A stretch of DNA of 64,000 nucleotides from an uncultured Prochlorococcus sp. (GCA_902564235.1 CACFAG010000002.1:1-64000), one strand, 5' to 3'; positions 29,639 through 38,913 are shown, counted from the stretch's first letter. Notes: generated by a model not told the origin, from the letters alone. Made by a program: numbers and translations.

Positions 29639-30363
29639 TAAAAATCGAAGAGCACCTTTTTAATATATTTATTAACCCATTTTTCATCAAAATACTTTAA
29701 AAGAACCATGCTAGTCTTCTCATTTTTCATTTGTTGCGAACAATAATTCTTTTGATAACCTATTCTCTCTTGAATAATTTCCTTTTTAAATTCAGGTTTA
29801 GCCTCCTTACTTAACTTGATCAAAATAGAAAGGTATTGATCAACTACTCTGCAAAAATGATTTTTTTCTGATTTACTTTTTAAAGATGCAAAAAATACAT
29901 TATTAGAAAAAATATCTCCCCAGTTAGGAATTTCTCGCAATGAAGTGAAAGAACTTTTATCAACTTCAGAAAGAGATTTCTCGTATTTAAGACCTTGATT
30001 TTGAGATGAGGGTGATAAATCAACAATTGCAGCAGAAACAATGTCATTGATTTTTACTAAATCCATCCCAAAAATTGGAATATCAAACTTTGGATCAGGA
30101 AAAAAAACACAGTGTAAAATCTTAAGATTTTTAGAAAATTCTGCTACTTCAATGTGTAACTTTCTAAACCCTTTTGCTTTATGAAATTCGTTTTCTATAT
30201 AGAGTTCTCTATCTATTTCGTTAGATATTATGTTAGAAAGATTTGGATCGACTTCTATCCTCTCAAGATTCTCAAGCATGGATCTATGATCTCTAATATT
30301 TTGTAATAAGTTCAAAATAAGAGGGTCTGTTAATTTTGTTTTAGTTAAAGATTCAGACAACAA
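29638..30363 (-). CDS. pcyA: Phycocyanobilin:ferredoxin oxidoreductase
   Basis: Ferredoxin-dependent bilin reductase that makes phycocyanobilin from biliverdin. The 241-aa protein aligns end to end with PcyA. The three catalytic residues known from the Synechocystis enzyme (Glu76, His88, Asp105) are matched with identical spacing by Glu72 (KLHIEV), His84 (ILHCVFFP) and Asp101 (FGMDLV). The C-terminus KKVLFDF is also typical. High-light Prochlorococcus lacks phycobilisomes, so the product probably serves a photoreceptor or residual biliprotein. It heads the devBCA run and diverges from the M16 gene pair across 41 nt. Confidence 0.95.
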   Translation of the reverse strand: MLSESLTKTKLTDPLILNLLQNIRDHRSMLENLERIEVDPNLSNIISNEIDRELYIENEFHKAKGFRKLHIEVAEFSKNLKILHCVFFPDPKFDIPIFGMDLVKINDIVSAAIVDLSPSSQNQGLKYEKSLSEVDKSSFTSLREIPNWGDIFSNNVFFASLKSKSEKNHFCRVVDQYLSILIKLSKEAKPEFKKEIIQERIGYQKNYCSQQMKNEKTSMVLLKYFDEKWVNKYIKKVLFDF

Positions 30364-30404
30364 GGCTAAAAAGTACCAAAATAGAGTTTAAAGAAAGGCT
30401 TTAA

Positions 30405-31664
30405 ATGAACGTAGGAGAAGTTAACTACTATACCCATTCAAGCAAAACTAAATGTGTGTTTGTGGATAACAAAGAATTACCGCTTATAAGCATTGATATT
30501 TGGTGCAAAGCAGGTTCTTCATTTGAGGAAGTTGATAAAAATGGCACTGCTCATTTTCTAGAGCATATGATTTTTAAAGGTTCTAACAAAATAATGCCAG
30601 GTGAATTTGACTTTAAAATCGAATCACTAGGCGGATTAAGCAACGCTTCGACAGGTTACGATGATGTACATTATCACGTCCTTATTCCACCAATTAACTT
30701 TAGAGAATCACTTGCTCTTTTGACAAATATTGTTGTTTCTCCAAATTTTAATCATGATGAATTTATAAAAGAAAAAGGGGTGGTTATTGATGAAATAAAG
30801 CAACAAAATGATCAACCTGAAGAAAAATTATTTAATTACTTTTTGAAAAGAGTTTGGCTAAGTCCTAATTATTCAAATTCGATTCTTGGCACTGAACGGA
30901 GTATTAAAAAATTAGAGATAAAAGATCTTGAGAAATTTCATAGAAAACATTACACTAACGACAAAATGTGCATTGCTATTGCAGGAAATCTCTCTGGAGA
31001 TATTTACAAAATTTTTGAAAAAAGTGATCTATCTGATATAAATAAAAATCAAATTTATAAAAATTCAAATTTAATAAATCCAAAAAAAAATAAACCTTCT
31101 TTAAAAATTAGAAATGGGAGAGAGTTAATTAAGTTTGATAATTTAGAGTTTTCAAGAATTTTTATGGCTTGGTTTATTCCAAACCTCAATGATCAAAAAA
31201 CAACTATTGGACTAGAAATATTAGCATCAATATTATCTGTAGGCAGAAACAGCAGGTTAGTAAAATTATTAAAAGAAGATAGTAATCTTGTTGAATCTGT
31301 ATATGTAGATGTCAACGCGGGCGAATTAGGCGGATTATTTATTGTGGAGGCAAGTTGTGAAGAAAAAGATATATATCTAGTAGAAACGCAAATAAATAAA
31401 ATAATAGATGAAATTTTAAATTTTAAGTCTTTAACTTTGGATGAAATAAATAAAGCTATAAATATCGTTAAGAGCAATTATATATTTAATTTAGAGACAT
31501 CTACACAGCTTTCTTCATTCTTTGGAAATGAACTGCTTTGGGGCAGAAAATCTTCAATCAATAATTTAGAACGTCATTTAGAATATTGGAAAGTCTTGGA
31601 TAACTTCAAAGAAATCACACAATATATAGGAGAAGATAAATTCACTTTAATTGCAACATCTTAA
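30405..31664 (+). CDS. M16 family zinc peptidase (active subunit)
   Basis: Processing-peptidase-like protein of 419 aa. The inverted zinc motif is intact: His50-x-x-Glu-His54 in TAHFLEHMIFKG, with the third ligand Glu130 in GVVIDEIKQ, 76 residues on. The partner gene at 31666 begins one base after its stop. Bacterial M16B enzymes commonly work as such pairs, one catalytic and one regulatory. The substrate is unknown. Confidence 0.93.
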   Translation: MNVGEVNYYTHSSKTKCVFVDNKELPLISIDIWCKAGSSFEEVDKNGTAHFLEHMIFKGSNKIMPGEFDFKIESLGGLSNASTGYDDVHYHVLIPPINFRESLALLTNIVVSPNFNHDEFIKEKGVVIDEIKQQNDQPEEKLFNYFLKRVWLSPNYSNSILGTERSIKKLEIKDLEKFHRKHYTNDKMCIAIAGNLSGDIYKIFEKSDLSDINKNQIYKNSNLINPKKNKPSLKIRNGRELIKFDNLEFSRIFMAWFIPNLNDQKTTIGLEILASILSVGRNSRLVKLLKEDSNLVESVYVDVNAGELGGLFIVEASCEEKDIYLVETQINKIIDEILNFKSLTLDEINKAINIVKSNYIFNLETSTQLSSFFGNELLWGRKSSINNLERHLEYWKVLDNFKEITQYIGEDKFTLIATS

Positions 31665-31665
31665 A

Positions 31666-32883
31666 ATGTTAAAAAGATATTTTTTAAATAATAAAAGAAG
31701 AAATTTTTCAATTGCTTCAATTTGGATTAAGGGTGGGAGTGATATGGATAGTATTAGTAAAAAAGGGATAAACAAGATCCTTTGTTCTTTACTTACCAGA
31801 GGATGTGAAGGTTTTAATAATTTCTCTCTTTCTGAGTATATTGAGTCCTTTGGAGCAGAATTAAATCAAGAAGTATTTGAAGATGGTATGTCAATAAGCA
31901 TAAAATCCCTAAATGAACATTTCAGAAAATTATTTCCCTTATTAGATTCCATAATTAATAAACCAACTCTCTCGGAGATTGAATTTCAAAAAGTAAAAAA
32001 ATCCTCTATTGACTTTATAAAAAAAGATAAAGAAAATCCATTTAATATTTGTTTTGAAAATTGGAGGAAAATTGTTTACTCTAATCATCCTTATGCCTTT
32101 AATACAGCGGGTAATTTAAGTGATGTCTCAAAGATTACCCATAAAGATGTTTTATCTGAGTTTGAAAATTTCAAAAGTAGAGAAAAATATTTAATTTCAA
32201 ATAATTTAGAAGTAAATGATGAAAGTATAGAAAAATTCGAAAAAGAAAACCCAAAAGAAAAATCAAAATCTTTTAATTATTACTTAAGTCCTTTAGAAAG
32301 ATTTGATTTTAATAATAACGATACAAATCAAACAATAATAATGATGGGTAACCAAACTTGCTCTCGCAGAAGTAATGAATATTTACCTCTCAAGGTTTTA
32401 GAATCATATTTATCTTATGGAATGAGCGCCACTTTATTTAAACTTTTTAGAGAAAAAAACGGCATCACTTATGATTTAGGTGTTTATCATCCGGTTAGGA
32501 GTGGCAATGCCCCATTTTTAATTTATTTATCAGTATCAAATAAAAAAGCCCTTTTTGCTTTTGAACTTTTATCTTCATTATGGAAAGATTTAATTTTAAA
32601 TCCCTTGATTGATTCGGAAATTTTTTTAGCTAAAGAAAAACTAAAAGGTTCTTTTCTTTTAGGCAATCAATCACTAGATGAAATTTTACAGCGAAAAATA
32701 CAATTAATTAGTTATGGTATATCTCCAATTACTGGACTTGATTTAAATTCAAAGATAGACAAAATATCTTCATTAGATATCTTTAAAATAACTAATAAAT
32801 ATTTTTCAAAACCTTTTCTGAGCATCTCTGGCAACAAAAGAATTTGTTTAGAAATTTCTACAAGGTGGGGGGAAAACTTTTAA
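31666..32883 (+). CDS. M16 family peptidase-like protein (inactive partner subunit)
   Basis: Second M16 protein, about 405 aa from ATG 31666; the same frame also contains a TTG at 31651 inside the previous gene. The position of HxxEH is occupied by KKGINKILCSLLTRG, so no zinc site remains. The C-terminal half keeps the M16 substrate-contact region (MSATLFKLFREKNGITYDLGVYH, with Arg and Tyr typical of the regulatory chain). Together with the preceding gene it should form an alpha-beta heterodimer. It is convergent with sipA. Confidence 0.9.
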   Translation: MLKRYFLNNKRRNFSIASIWIKGGSDMDSISKKGINKILCSLLTRGCEGFNNFSLSEYIESFGAELNQEVFEDGMSISIKSLNEHFRKLFPLLDSIINKPTLSEIEFQKVKKSSIDFIKKDKENPFNICFENWRKIVYSNHPYAFNTAGNLSDVSKITHKDVLSEFENFKSREKYLISNNLEVNDESIEKFEKENPKEKSKSFNYYLSPLERFDFNNNDTNQTIIMMGNQTCSRRSNEYLPLKVLESYLSYGMSATLFKLFREKNGITYDLGVYHPVRSGNAPFLIYLSVSNKKALFAFELLSSLWKDLILNPLIDSEIFLAKEKLKGSFLLGNQSLDEILQRKIQLISYGISPITGLDLNSKIDKISSLDIFKITNKYFSKPFLSISGNKRICLEISTRWGENF

Positions 32884-32884
32884 G

Positions 32885-33094
32885 TTAGATTTTCTCAAGC
32901 TTATCAATATCAATTAAAAACGAACCTCTTCTAAACTTTACTTCAACAGTATCTGGCGATTTGATAGATAGAATCTCTCCAATTTCATCAATTGCCACTA
33001 GATCAGGTGGCCTTAGCATTGGCATATTATCTGAAGTCTTTAAATAAGATACTGGCGCAATCAACTTAACCTTATCTTTGATTTCAAATTTCAT
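32885..33094 (-). CDS. sipA: SipA (DUF3148), NblS-interacting regulator
   Basis: Small 69-aa SH3-like beta-barrel protein. It fits DUF3148/SipA through VKLIAPVSYLKTSDNMPMLR, PPDLVAIDEIGEI and KFRRGSFLIDIDKLE. In Synechococcus elongatus SipA binds and stimulates the photosensory histidine kinase NblS, which controls high-light genes. It diverges from ftsH, which encodes the protease of photosystem II repair, across 107 nt, so the two may share stress-responsive control. That link is inference. Confidence 0.85.
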   Translation of the reverse strand: MKFEIKDKVKLIAPVSYLKTSDNMPMLRPPDLVAIDEIGEILSIKSPDTVEVKFRRGSFLIDIDKLEKI

Positions 33095-33201
33095 TTATAA
33101 ATTTAATACATTCAAGAGTAATATAAGCATAAAGTTAGAGAAAATATCAACGAAATGCACTGATACATTCTAGAATCTTATAATAAATTTTCTACAAATT
33201 A

Positions 33202-35115
33202 ATGAATCAGAAATTTAAAACATTAATTTTATGGGCCTTACCTATACTTTTAGTAATAGCGCTTTCATACCAATTTTTATCTTCTAGCAATGTCGACTCT
33301 CTCAAATCAAATGGGACTACTGTTGCACCAAGAAATTCTGCGGTCGCAAGAGTTAGTTACGGAAGATTTTTAGATTACATTAATTCAGGAAGAGTTACAT
33401 CTGTTGATATTTTTGAGGGAGGAAGAAATGCAGTTATAGAAACAATAGATTCAGATCTAGATAATAAAGTTCAAAGGTTGCGTGTAGATCTTCCCGGCTT
33501 AACACCTGAACTCATAAATATTTTGAAAAATGAGGGAATCAGCTTTGATGTACATCCAGTTAAAACAGCCCCTCCTGCTTTAGGGATTTTGGGTAATTTG
33601 CTTTTCCCAGTTATTTTAATTGGAGGTTTAATTTTGTTAGCCAGAAGATCAAATGGTATGCCTGGAGGCCCCGGACAAGCTATGCAATTTGGTAAAACAA
33701 AGGCGAGATTTGCAATGGAAGCTCAAACAGGAGTTGTTTTTGATGATGTTGCTGGTGTTAATGAAGCTAAACAAGATTTACAAGAAGTTGTAACTTTTCT
33801 GAAAAAACCAGAAAAATTTACCTCTGTAGGAGCAAAGATTCCGAAAGGTGTTTTACTGGTAGGACCTCCTGGTACAGGTAAAACCCTTCTAGCAAAAGCA
33901 ATTGCAGGTGAAGCAGGTGTACCATTTTTCTCATTATCAGGATCTGAATTTGTTGAGATGTTTGTTGGTGTTGGTGCTAGTAGAGTTAGAGACCTTTTCA
34001 AAAAAGCTAAAGAGAATAGTCCTTGTTTAATCTTTATTGATGAAATTGATGCTGTAGGAAGACAAAGAGGTGCAGGTATTGGTGGGGGTAATGATGAGAG
34101 AGAACAAACTCTCAACCAATTGCTTACTGAAATGGATGGCTTCGAAGGTAATAGTGGCATAATAATAATTGCAGCAACTAATAGGCCCGATGTTCTAGAC
34201 TCGGCGCTAATGAGACCCGGGAGATTTGATCGACAGGTTACTGTAGATGCACCCGATATCAAAGGTAGACTATCAATATTGGAAGTTCATGCTAGAAATA
34301 AGAAACTTAAAGAGGATTTAACGCTTGAAAGCATTGCGAGAAGAACACCAGGGTTTACTGGAGCAGATTTAGCAAATTTATTAAATGAGGCTGCCATATT
34401 AACTGCTAGGAGGAGAAAAGACTCTATAAGTATTTCAGAAATTGATGACTCTGTAGATAGGATTGTCGCCGGAATGGAAGGTTCTCCATTAACAGATGGT
34501 AGAAGCAAGAGATTAATTGCTTATCATGAAGTTGGTCATGCTCTAATAGGTTCACTTGTTAAAGCTCATGATCCTGTTCAAAAAGTGACCGTCATTCCAA
34601 GAGGTCAAGCTAAAGGATTAACTTGGTTTACCCCAGACGATGAACAAACCCTCGTTAGCAGGGCGCAATTAAAAGCTAGGATAATGGGTGCTTTAGGAGG
34701 AAGAGCTGCAGAAGATGTAGTTTTTGGAGAAGGTGAGATTACAACGGGAGCTGGAGGTGATTTCCAACAAGTAGCTTCAATGGCCCGCCAAATGGTTACT
34801 AGATTTGGAATGAGTAATTTAGGTCCGATAGCTTTAGAAAGTGGTAACCAAGAAGTATTTGTTGGTAGAGATTTAATGACTAGAAGTGAAGTTTCTGATT
34901 CAATTTCTAAACAAATAGATGAAAGTGTAAGAGTAATGGTCAAGGAATGTTATAAAGAAACCTACGATATAGTAAGCAAAAATAGAGAAGCTATGGATAA
35001 GATAGTTGACCTGTTAATCGAAAAAGAAACATTAGATGGCGATGAATTTGTAAATATTCTTTCCATGTTCACCAAAATTCCTGAGAAAGAGAGAACACCT
35101 CAATTATTAAGCTAA
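33202..35115 (+). CDS. ftsH: ATP-dependent zinc metalloprotease FtsH
   Basis: Membrane-bound AAA+ protease; cyanobacterial FtsH complexes degrade photodamaged D1. The 637-aa protein has two N-terminal membrane helices (about 7-24 and 127-147), Walker [11 protein letters not shown] (residues 221-230), Walker [16 protein letters not shown], the second region of homology [20 protein letters not shown], and the zinc site HEVGH at 442-446. The stop overlaps the convergent clpP stop by 4 nt. Confidence 0.97.
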   Translation: MNQKFKTLILWALPILLVIALSYQFLSSSNVDSLKSNGTTVAPRNSAVARVSYGRFLDYINSGRVTSVDIFEGGRNAVIETIDSDLDNKVQRLRVDLPGLTPELINILKNEGISFDVHPVKTAPPALGILGNLLFPVILIGGLILLARRSNGMPGGPGQAMQFGKTKARFAMEAQTGVVFDDVAGVNEAKQDLQEVVTFLKKPEKFTSVGAKIPKGVLLVGPPGTGKTLLAKAIAGEAGVPFFSLSGSEFVEMFVGVGASRVRDLFKKAKENSPCLIFIDEIDAVGRQRGAGIGGGNDEREQTLNQLLTEMDGFEGNSGIIIIAATNRPDVLDSALMRPGRFDRQVTVDAPDIKGRLSILEVHARNKKLKEDLTLESIARRTPGFTGADLANLLNEAAILTARRRKDSISISEIDDSVDRIVAGMEGSPLTDGRSKRLIAYHEVGHALIGSLVKAHDPVQKVTVIPRGQAKGLTWFTPDDEQTLVSRAQLKARIMGALGGRAAEDVVFGEGEITTGAGGDFQQVASMARQMVTRFGMSNLGPIALESGNQEVFVGRDLMTRSEVSDSISKQIDESVRVMVKECYKETYDIVSKNREAMDKIVDLLIEKETLDGDEFVNILSMFTKIPEKERTPQLLS

Positions 35116-35699
35116 ACTTTTATTGGTTTCTTGTCTAACACTAGATCAATTAAACCGTAATCAACCGCTTCGTTTGGGGACATATAAAAATCCCTATCAG
35201 TATCTTCTTTTATAGTGTCATAATCCTTTCCAGTTCTTTCTGATAATTCAGTATTAAGTCTTTCTTTTAAGAACAAAATTTCATCTGCTTGAATTCTTAT
35301 ATCACTGGCTTGCCCTCTAGCACCTCCAAGTGGTTGATGAATCATTATTCTTGAGTGTCTAAGGCTGCTTCTCTTACCTTTAGTACCTGCAGCAAGCAAA
35401 AATGCCCCCATACTAGCTGCTAAGCCAACACAAACCGTATGTATGTCAGGCTTTACATGTTGCATTGTGTCAAAGATACCCAATCCGTCATATACGGATC
35501 CTCCAGGTGAATTTATGTACATATAAATGTCCTTATCTGGATCCTCTGCCTCGAGGAACAATAATTGAGCAACAATTCTATTGGCAGTTTCACTAGTAAC
35601 TTGTTCTCCTAAAAAGATTATTCTCTCTCTTAATAGTCTCGAATAAATATCAAAGACTCTTTCGCTACCGCCTGATTCTTCTAAAACTAAAGGGATCAT
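35112..35699 (-). CDS. clpP: ATP-dependent Clp protease proteolytic subunit
   Basis: Serine protease subunit of Clp. The 195-aa protein starts [20 protein letters not shown] and keeps the triad Ser96 (LAASMGAF), His121 (IMIHQPLGG) and Asp170 (DTDRDFYMS). Several paralogues exist in cyanobacteria; this one has a complete triad, so it is ClpP rather than ClpR. Convergent with ftsH, divergent from thf1. Confidence 0.96.
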   Translation of the reverse strand: MIPLVLEESGGSERVFDIYSRLLRERIIFLGEQVTSETANRIVAQLLFLEAEDPDKDIYMYINSPGGSVYDGLGIFDTMQHVKPDIHTVCVGLAASMGAFLLAAGTKGKRSSLRHSRIMIHQPLGGARGQASDIRIQADEILFLKERLNTELSERTGKDYDTIKEDTDRDFYMSPNEAVDYGLIDLVLDKKPIKV

Positions 35700-35779
35700 A
35701 ATAATATTTATCTGTTTATTAGATATTAACGATATTGAGTCAACATACGCTAACCTTATTAAGGTTTACATATAAAAAA

Positions 35780-36388
35780 TTGAAAGAAAAATTGACTGTT
35801 TCAGATAGCAAAAAGTTATTTCATGAAAAATTTCCTTTCGTCATTCCGGGTTTATATAAAAGAATAGTTGATGAAATGCTTGTCGAACTTAATCTTTTAA
35901 ACCATCAAAATGAATTCACGCAAGATTATCTCTTTTGTATCGGTCTCACCGAAACATTCAAAGAATTAATGAAAGGATATCAACCTGAAAAACACATGGA
36001 TCTACTTTTTGAATCTTTATGCAGTTCTACAAATTTTGAGGAGAAGGAAATTAATGAAATATCTAAAAAGTCTCAAAAAGAATTCAAGGATAAAACATCT
36101 AAAGATATTTTAAAATTATTAGAAGAAAAAAGTAATTCTAAAGTTTATCCTTCAAGGATTTTGAACTTAGGAATATATATATTAATTTCAAACTCCAAGG
36201 ATTTCAAAGAGAAAAATGAATCAGATAAAAATAAGATGACCTCTGATATTTTTGAGAAGTTAGGCTTATCTGCCAATAAAGCAGAAAAAGATATTGGAAT
36301 CTACAAAAGCACCATATCAAAAATGGAACAAGCAAAAGAATTAATTGAAGAGCTCAGAATTAAGGATAAGAAAAAAGAGCCAAAATAA
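35780..36388 (+). CDS. thf1: Psb29/Thf1, photosystem II biogenesis and repair protein
   Basis: Helical protein needed for PSII biogenesis and for stability of FtsH complexes. Family core: LTVSDSKKLFHEKFP, YKRIVDEMLVELNLL, FCIGLTETFKELMKGY and PSRILNLGIYIL. The frame extends upstream to a TTG at 35735, but the TTG at 35780 gives the N-terminus MKEKLTVSDSK expected for Prochlorococcus Psb29, so I prefer it. The C-terminal coiled coil (about 170-200) is Lys/Glu-rich. FtsH is encoded 0.7 kb away, consistent with their known functional link. Confidence 0.9.
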   Translation: MKEKLTVSDSKKLFHEKFPFVIPGLYKRIVDEMLVELNLLNHQNEFTQDYLFCIGLTETFKELMKGYQPEKHMDLLFESLCSSTNFEEKEINEISKKSQKEFKDKTSKDILKLLEEKSNSKVYPSRILNLGIYILISNSKDFKEKNESDKNKMTSDIFEKLGLSANKAEKDIGIYKSTISKMEQAKELIEELRIKDKKKEPK

Positions 36389-36394
36389 TAATAT

Positions 36395-36535
36395 CTATTT
36401 TTTTAATCTTCTTTTATCTTTCCAAGAAACATAGGATATATAAATTACAGCTAATGTTATGAATATGAGTAATACAAACGATGTTAAGATAAGAAATTTA
36501 CTTAAATAGACTTCATAAGTTAAAAATGAAATCAT
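36395..36535 (-). CDS. Small membrane protein coupled to petN, 46 aa
   Basis: Frame from ATG at 36535 to TAG at 36395-36397. The ATG overlaps the petN TGA (sequence ATGA), so ribosomes finishing petN can restart here. The product has about 20 hydrophobic residues ([20 protein letters not shown]) and a strongly basic tail (WKDKRRLKK), as expected of a one-helix membrane protein with a cytoplasmic C-terminus. I do not recognise it as a known b6f, PSI or PSII subunit. It is convergent with thf1 (6-nt gap). Confidence 0.75.
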
Positions 36536-36633
36536 ATGTCAATGGATCCGTCCCCATTTCTTCCCCAAACAACCATGGCAATTGAAAAAGTAAAAATAGC
36601 AGCTAATGCTGCCCAGCCAATTTGAAAGATCAT
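36532..36633 (-). CDS. petN: Cytochrome b6f complex subunit PetN
   Basis: 33-residue single-helix subunit of the cytochrome b6f complex. The sequence [20 protein letters not shown] followed by VVWGRNG is the unmistakable PetN signature; a short GDGSIDI tail follows. PetN stabilises the dimeric b6f complex in thylakoids. Stop TGA overlaps the ATG of the 46-aa membrane peptide. Divergent from the DUF2103-like gene. Confidence 0.95.
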
Positions 36634-36750
36634 TAGAATTTAATCATTTTTTATAAATATAACAGAACTTCAAAAATTTTTAATCATTTTAAAGCTAAAG
36701 TTAATTTCTCAGAAACAAAATTTTCTCAATAGAATACTAATAAAGTTAAA

Positions 36751-37029
36751 TTGGGAAGATTAGTATTAAATCATAGTACAAATATAGAAGGTCTAATTCC
36801 AATACTTCAAAAATTAGCACTGGACATTAATATCAAGACGATAACTCCAGCTGCTATTTCAAGATCCAGAGGAAGATCTTCTAAATTGATAATTAGATTA
36901 TCAGTGAAAACTATCAACGGATATAAAGCAATCGCAAGAAAGGGTAAAACAGCTCAAGAAGTTTTTATTTCAACAGAGTTAAGTAAAGATGAATTAAAAG
37001 AAATTATAGATATTTATAATAAAAAGTAA
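36751..37029 (+). CDS. DUF2103-like protein, 92 aa
   Basis: Compact protein starting at TTG 36751 (MGRLVLNHSTNIEGLIPILQ). The blocks TITPAAISRSRGRSSKLIIRLSV and GYKAIARKGKTAQEVFI resemble DUF2103, a small family annotated as predicted metal-binding and common in cyanobacteria. The Arg-rich RSRGRSS loop could bind nucleic acid. Assignment is from memory of the family and is moderate. First gene of the small-gene stretch. Confidence 0.7.
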   Translation: MGRLVLNHSTNIEGLIPILQKLALDINIKTITPAAISRSRGRSSKLIIRLSVKTINGYKAIARKGKTAQEVFISTELSKDELKEIIDIYNKK

Positions 37030-37069
37030 TTAAATTAAAGAGTATTAGAAAATACTTAGGAGAAAACAA

Positions 37070-37276
37070 ATGAAATTGGTATTAAATTTTTCTATTTTTT
37101 TATTGGCCTTTTTTTCATTTGGTAATGAATCATTATCACTTACCGACTACCAAATAAAAAGATATTGCGCAAAACAGAAACGAATATCTTCATGTATAAA
37201 AGATTTACAAGAGAAAAGATCTAAGCTCCAGGAAGGAAAGCATATCGAGATACCTGTCGAGCCTTATAAAAGGTAA
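37070..37276 (+). CDS. Small secreted protein, 68 aa, unrecognised
   Basis: A well-spaced AGGAG (ending about 9 nt before the ATG at 37070) supports translation. The first 23 residues form a signal peptide (LVLNFSIFLLAFFSFGNESLS). The mature part is charged and contains two cysteines (RYCAKQKRISSC) that could form a disulfide. Function unknown. It lies 40 nt after the DUF2103-like gene on the same strand. Confidence 0.7.
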   Translation: MKLVLNFSIFLLAFFSFGNESLSLTDYQIKRYCAKQKRISSCIKDLQEKRSKLQEGKHIEIPVEPYKR

Positions 37277-37289
37277 TTAAAAATTAAGT

Positions 37290-37559
37290 TTAAATTTCAA
37301 ATTCTGATTCGAAAAGGCCTAAAGCATTTTTATAGTTTGTGAAAAGTTCTTCTGAATTATCAGAGAATCCTTGGTTTTCATAATCTTCTTTTAATTCATC
37401 ATATAAATAAACCACTCTGTTAAAAGCGCTCATATATTCTTTTTGAATGTCTTCATCATCGATATCATAGATTTTTGCCAAAACTAATTCGACATTTTTT
37501 TTTGATGAATATATTTTTTTTTCAAAATCTTTATTTAACTTCCTTCTTTTTTTTGCCAT
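37290..37559 (-). CDS. Hypothetical protein, 89 aa
   Basis: Soluble acidic/helical protein beginning with a basic tract (AKKRRKLNKDFEKKIY). No signal peptide or membrane segment. The charged repeats DIDDEDIQKEYMSAFNRVVYLYDELKEDYENQG predict a helical hairpin. I do not recognise it. It is convergent with the small secreted protein (13-nt gap). Confidence 0.65.
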   Translation of the reverse strand: MAKKRRKLNKDFEKKIYSSKKNVELVLAKIYDIDDEDIQKEYMSAFNRVVYLYDELKEDYENQGFSDNSEELFTNYKNALGLFESEFEI

Positions 37560-37688
37560 TTAAAAAATCTTAAATACAAATTAACAATACTCAAAATCAT
37601 AGTTAAATTAAATTAAAACTTATAAAATAAAAATATAGTTTCCAAATCGAAATAAAACCTCTACATTCCTAATAAATCATTCGATGAT

Positions 37689-38126
37689 ATGGGTAAAAAA
37701 GAATCAACTAATCCTAAAGAGTTTAGAAACCAAAACTATGAATCCAAGAGAATGAATACTTACAAAAATTCCAAGGAACAGAAAGATAAGGATCTTCCCT
37801 GGTGGGTAGAGTTATTATTTGTGCAAATAGGATTACCAGATAAATTACTAATAAAAATATTAAAAGCTAAAAAAACATCTAAAGAATTTATTAAAAATGA
37901 TAAAAAACTATTAATAACATTTTTGATTGTAATTTCTACATTGGCATACTTTTATCCACTTACTAGACATGCAAAAAACAAATTAGATTGCGAAGCGACT
38001 GCTAAAAATTATATTGTTAAAAATAAAAATCTAATCGGAATTAATAATAGAGAAATAAAAATGTTGTCTACAAATTTTTGTTATGGTGGTGAAGAAATCT
38101 ATGAAATAGAAAATTTAAAAAATTAA
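37689..38126 (+). CDS. Hypothetical membrane protein, 145 aa
   Basis: The first 35 residues are highly charged (GKKESTNPKEFRNQNYESKR). An amphipathic segment follows (LPWWVELLFVQIGLPDKLLIKIL), then one membrane helix (LLITFLIVISTLAYFYPL, about residues 76-95) and a C-terminal domain with two cysteines that may pair outside the membrane. Unrecognised; possibly a conserved picocyanobacterial protein. Confidence 0.65.
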   Translation: MGKKESTNPKEFRNQNYESKRMNTYKNSKEQKDKDLPWWVELLFVQIGLPDKLLIKILKAKKTSKEFIKNDKKLLITFLIVISTLAYFYPLTRHAKNKLDCEATAKNYIVKNKNLIGINNREIKMLSTNFCYGGEEIYEIENLKN

Positions 38127-38204
38127 ATTTATAATTATTTTTCTAATGACTTCTCAATATTATGATAATAAATTTAAGTTTTATAAAGTCTGAAATTTAA
38201 TTCT

Positions 38205-38381
38205 ATGAATGATATAAAACAAAAGAAAGAAAACGTAAAAATGCATTTAAAAGATTTGAGGCAGAACTTAAAGAAAATGCATTTAGAAGTTACTGAAGAA
38301 TTAATATTACCTGAACCAGATGATGTAAGAAAATTGATGAATAAAATGGAAAAACTGTTAAAATTAATAGAATCTAAATAA
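38205..38381 (+). CDS. Small helical protein, 58 aa
   Basis: ATG at 38205, TAA at 38379-38381. The product is amphipathic and Lys/Glu/Leu-rich (KENVKMHLKDLRQNLKKMHL, then a PEPDD turn and a second helix RKLMNKMEKLLKLIESK), giving a two-helix coiled-coil hairpin. Placement between two same-strand genes and the clean hairpin pattern support a real gene. Function unknown. Confidence 0.6.
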   Translation: MNDIKQKKENVKMHLKDLRQNLKKMHLEVTEELILPEPDDVRKLMNKMEKLLKLIESK

Positions 38382-38424
38382 AAAATAATTTAAATAATTT
38401 GTTTATTCATCAAAAGTTTAAAAA

Positions 38425-38775
38425 ATGAACATATTAAAAAAATTATCACAGATAATTCTAATTTCAATTTTCTTAAGTTCTTGTAGGACATCAATCAATA
38501 AAGATTATCGTATAAAAAATTTTGAAAAAAATATTAATGAGAACGTTAAATCAGAAAAGAAAAGAATGGAAATAAAGTTTTCCTGTGGAGAGGATCTTAT
38601 TTCAGAATACTTAGATGATGGATGGAAAATCTTAAAAGAAGATTCCCAAGAAAAAATTTGTACCTGGAAATCTGTTCCGGCCACAAAGGATTGTAATATG
38701 GAAAAAGATAAAGGATGTAAAATAACAAAGCCAGACAGTATAGGTGAAGAGAAAATTTATTTATTAGAAAAATAA
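38425..38775 (+). CDS. Putative lipoprotein, 116 aa
   Basis: The N-terminus has a lipoprotein signal: Lys-rich start, hydrophobic core IILISIFLSSC with a Leu-Ser-Ser-Cys lipobox at Cys20. The mature domain has several cysteines (FSCGEDLI, KICTW, KDCNMEKDKGC) and a DDGWKILKEDSQEK block. Unrecognised. It lies 43 nt after the 58-aa gene and 9 nt before a 42-aa frame on the same strand. Confidence 0.72.
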   Translation: MNILKKLSQIILISIFLSSCRTSINKDYRIKNFEKNINENVKSEKKRMEIKFSCGEDLISEYLDDGWKILKEDSQEKICTWKSVPATKDCNMEKDKGCKITKPDSIGEEKIYLLEK

Positions 38776-38784
38776 ATTTAAGAT

Positions 38785-38913
38785 ATGGACCCAAAATTAG
38801 AACATATAGCTGATTTAATTTTTAAGAAAATAAAAAACTATAAAAATAAAAAAATATTTTTAGAAAAAGAAAATTTGAATAAATTTATTCTTTCTCTTTT
38901 CAAAGAAAAATAA
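38785..38913 (+). CDS. Possible small protein, 42 aa
   Basis: ATG at 38785, TAA at 38911-38913, starting 9 nt after the lipoprotein gene. The product (MDPKLEHIADLIFKKIKNYK, then a Lys-rich helix ending LFKEK) is basic and amphipathic. The composition is close to what AT-rich random sequence gives, so this is tentative. Confidence 0.4.
   Translation: MDPKLEHIADLIFKKIKNYKNKKIFLEKENLNKFILSLFKEK

Noticed and set aside
33723..34262. 179-residue frame antisense to ftsH
   Set aside because: It lies entirely inside the well-supported ftsH gene in the opposite strand and its composition (Ser/Pro/Leu-rich) is what the reverse of a conserved AAA+ domain gives.
35735..35779. Upstream extension of Thf1/Psb29 to a TTG at 35735
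   Set aside because: The added 15 residues ([14 protein letters not shown]) do not belong to the family's N-terminus as I know it; TTG at 35780 gives the expected start.
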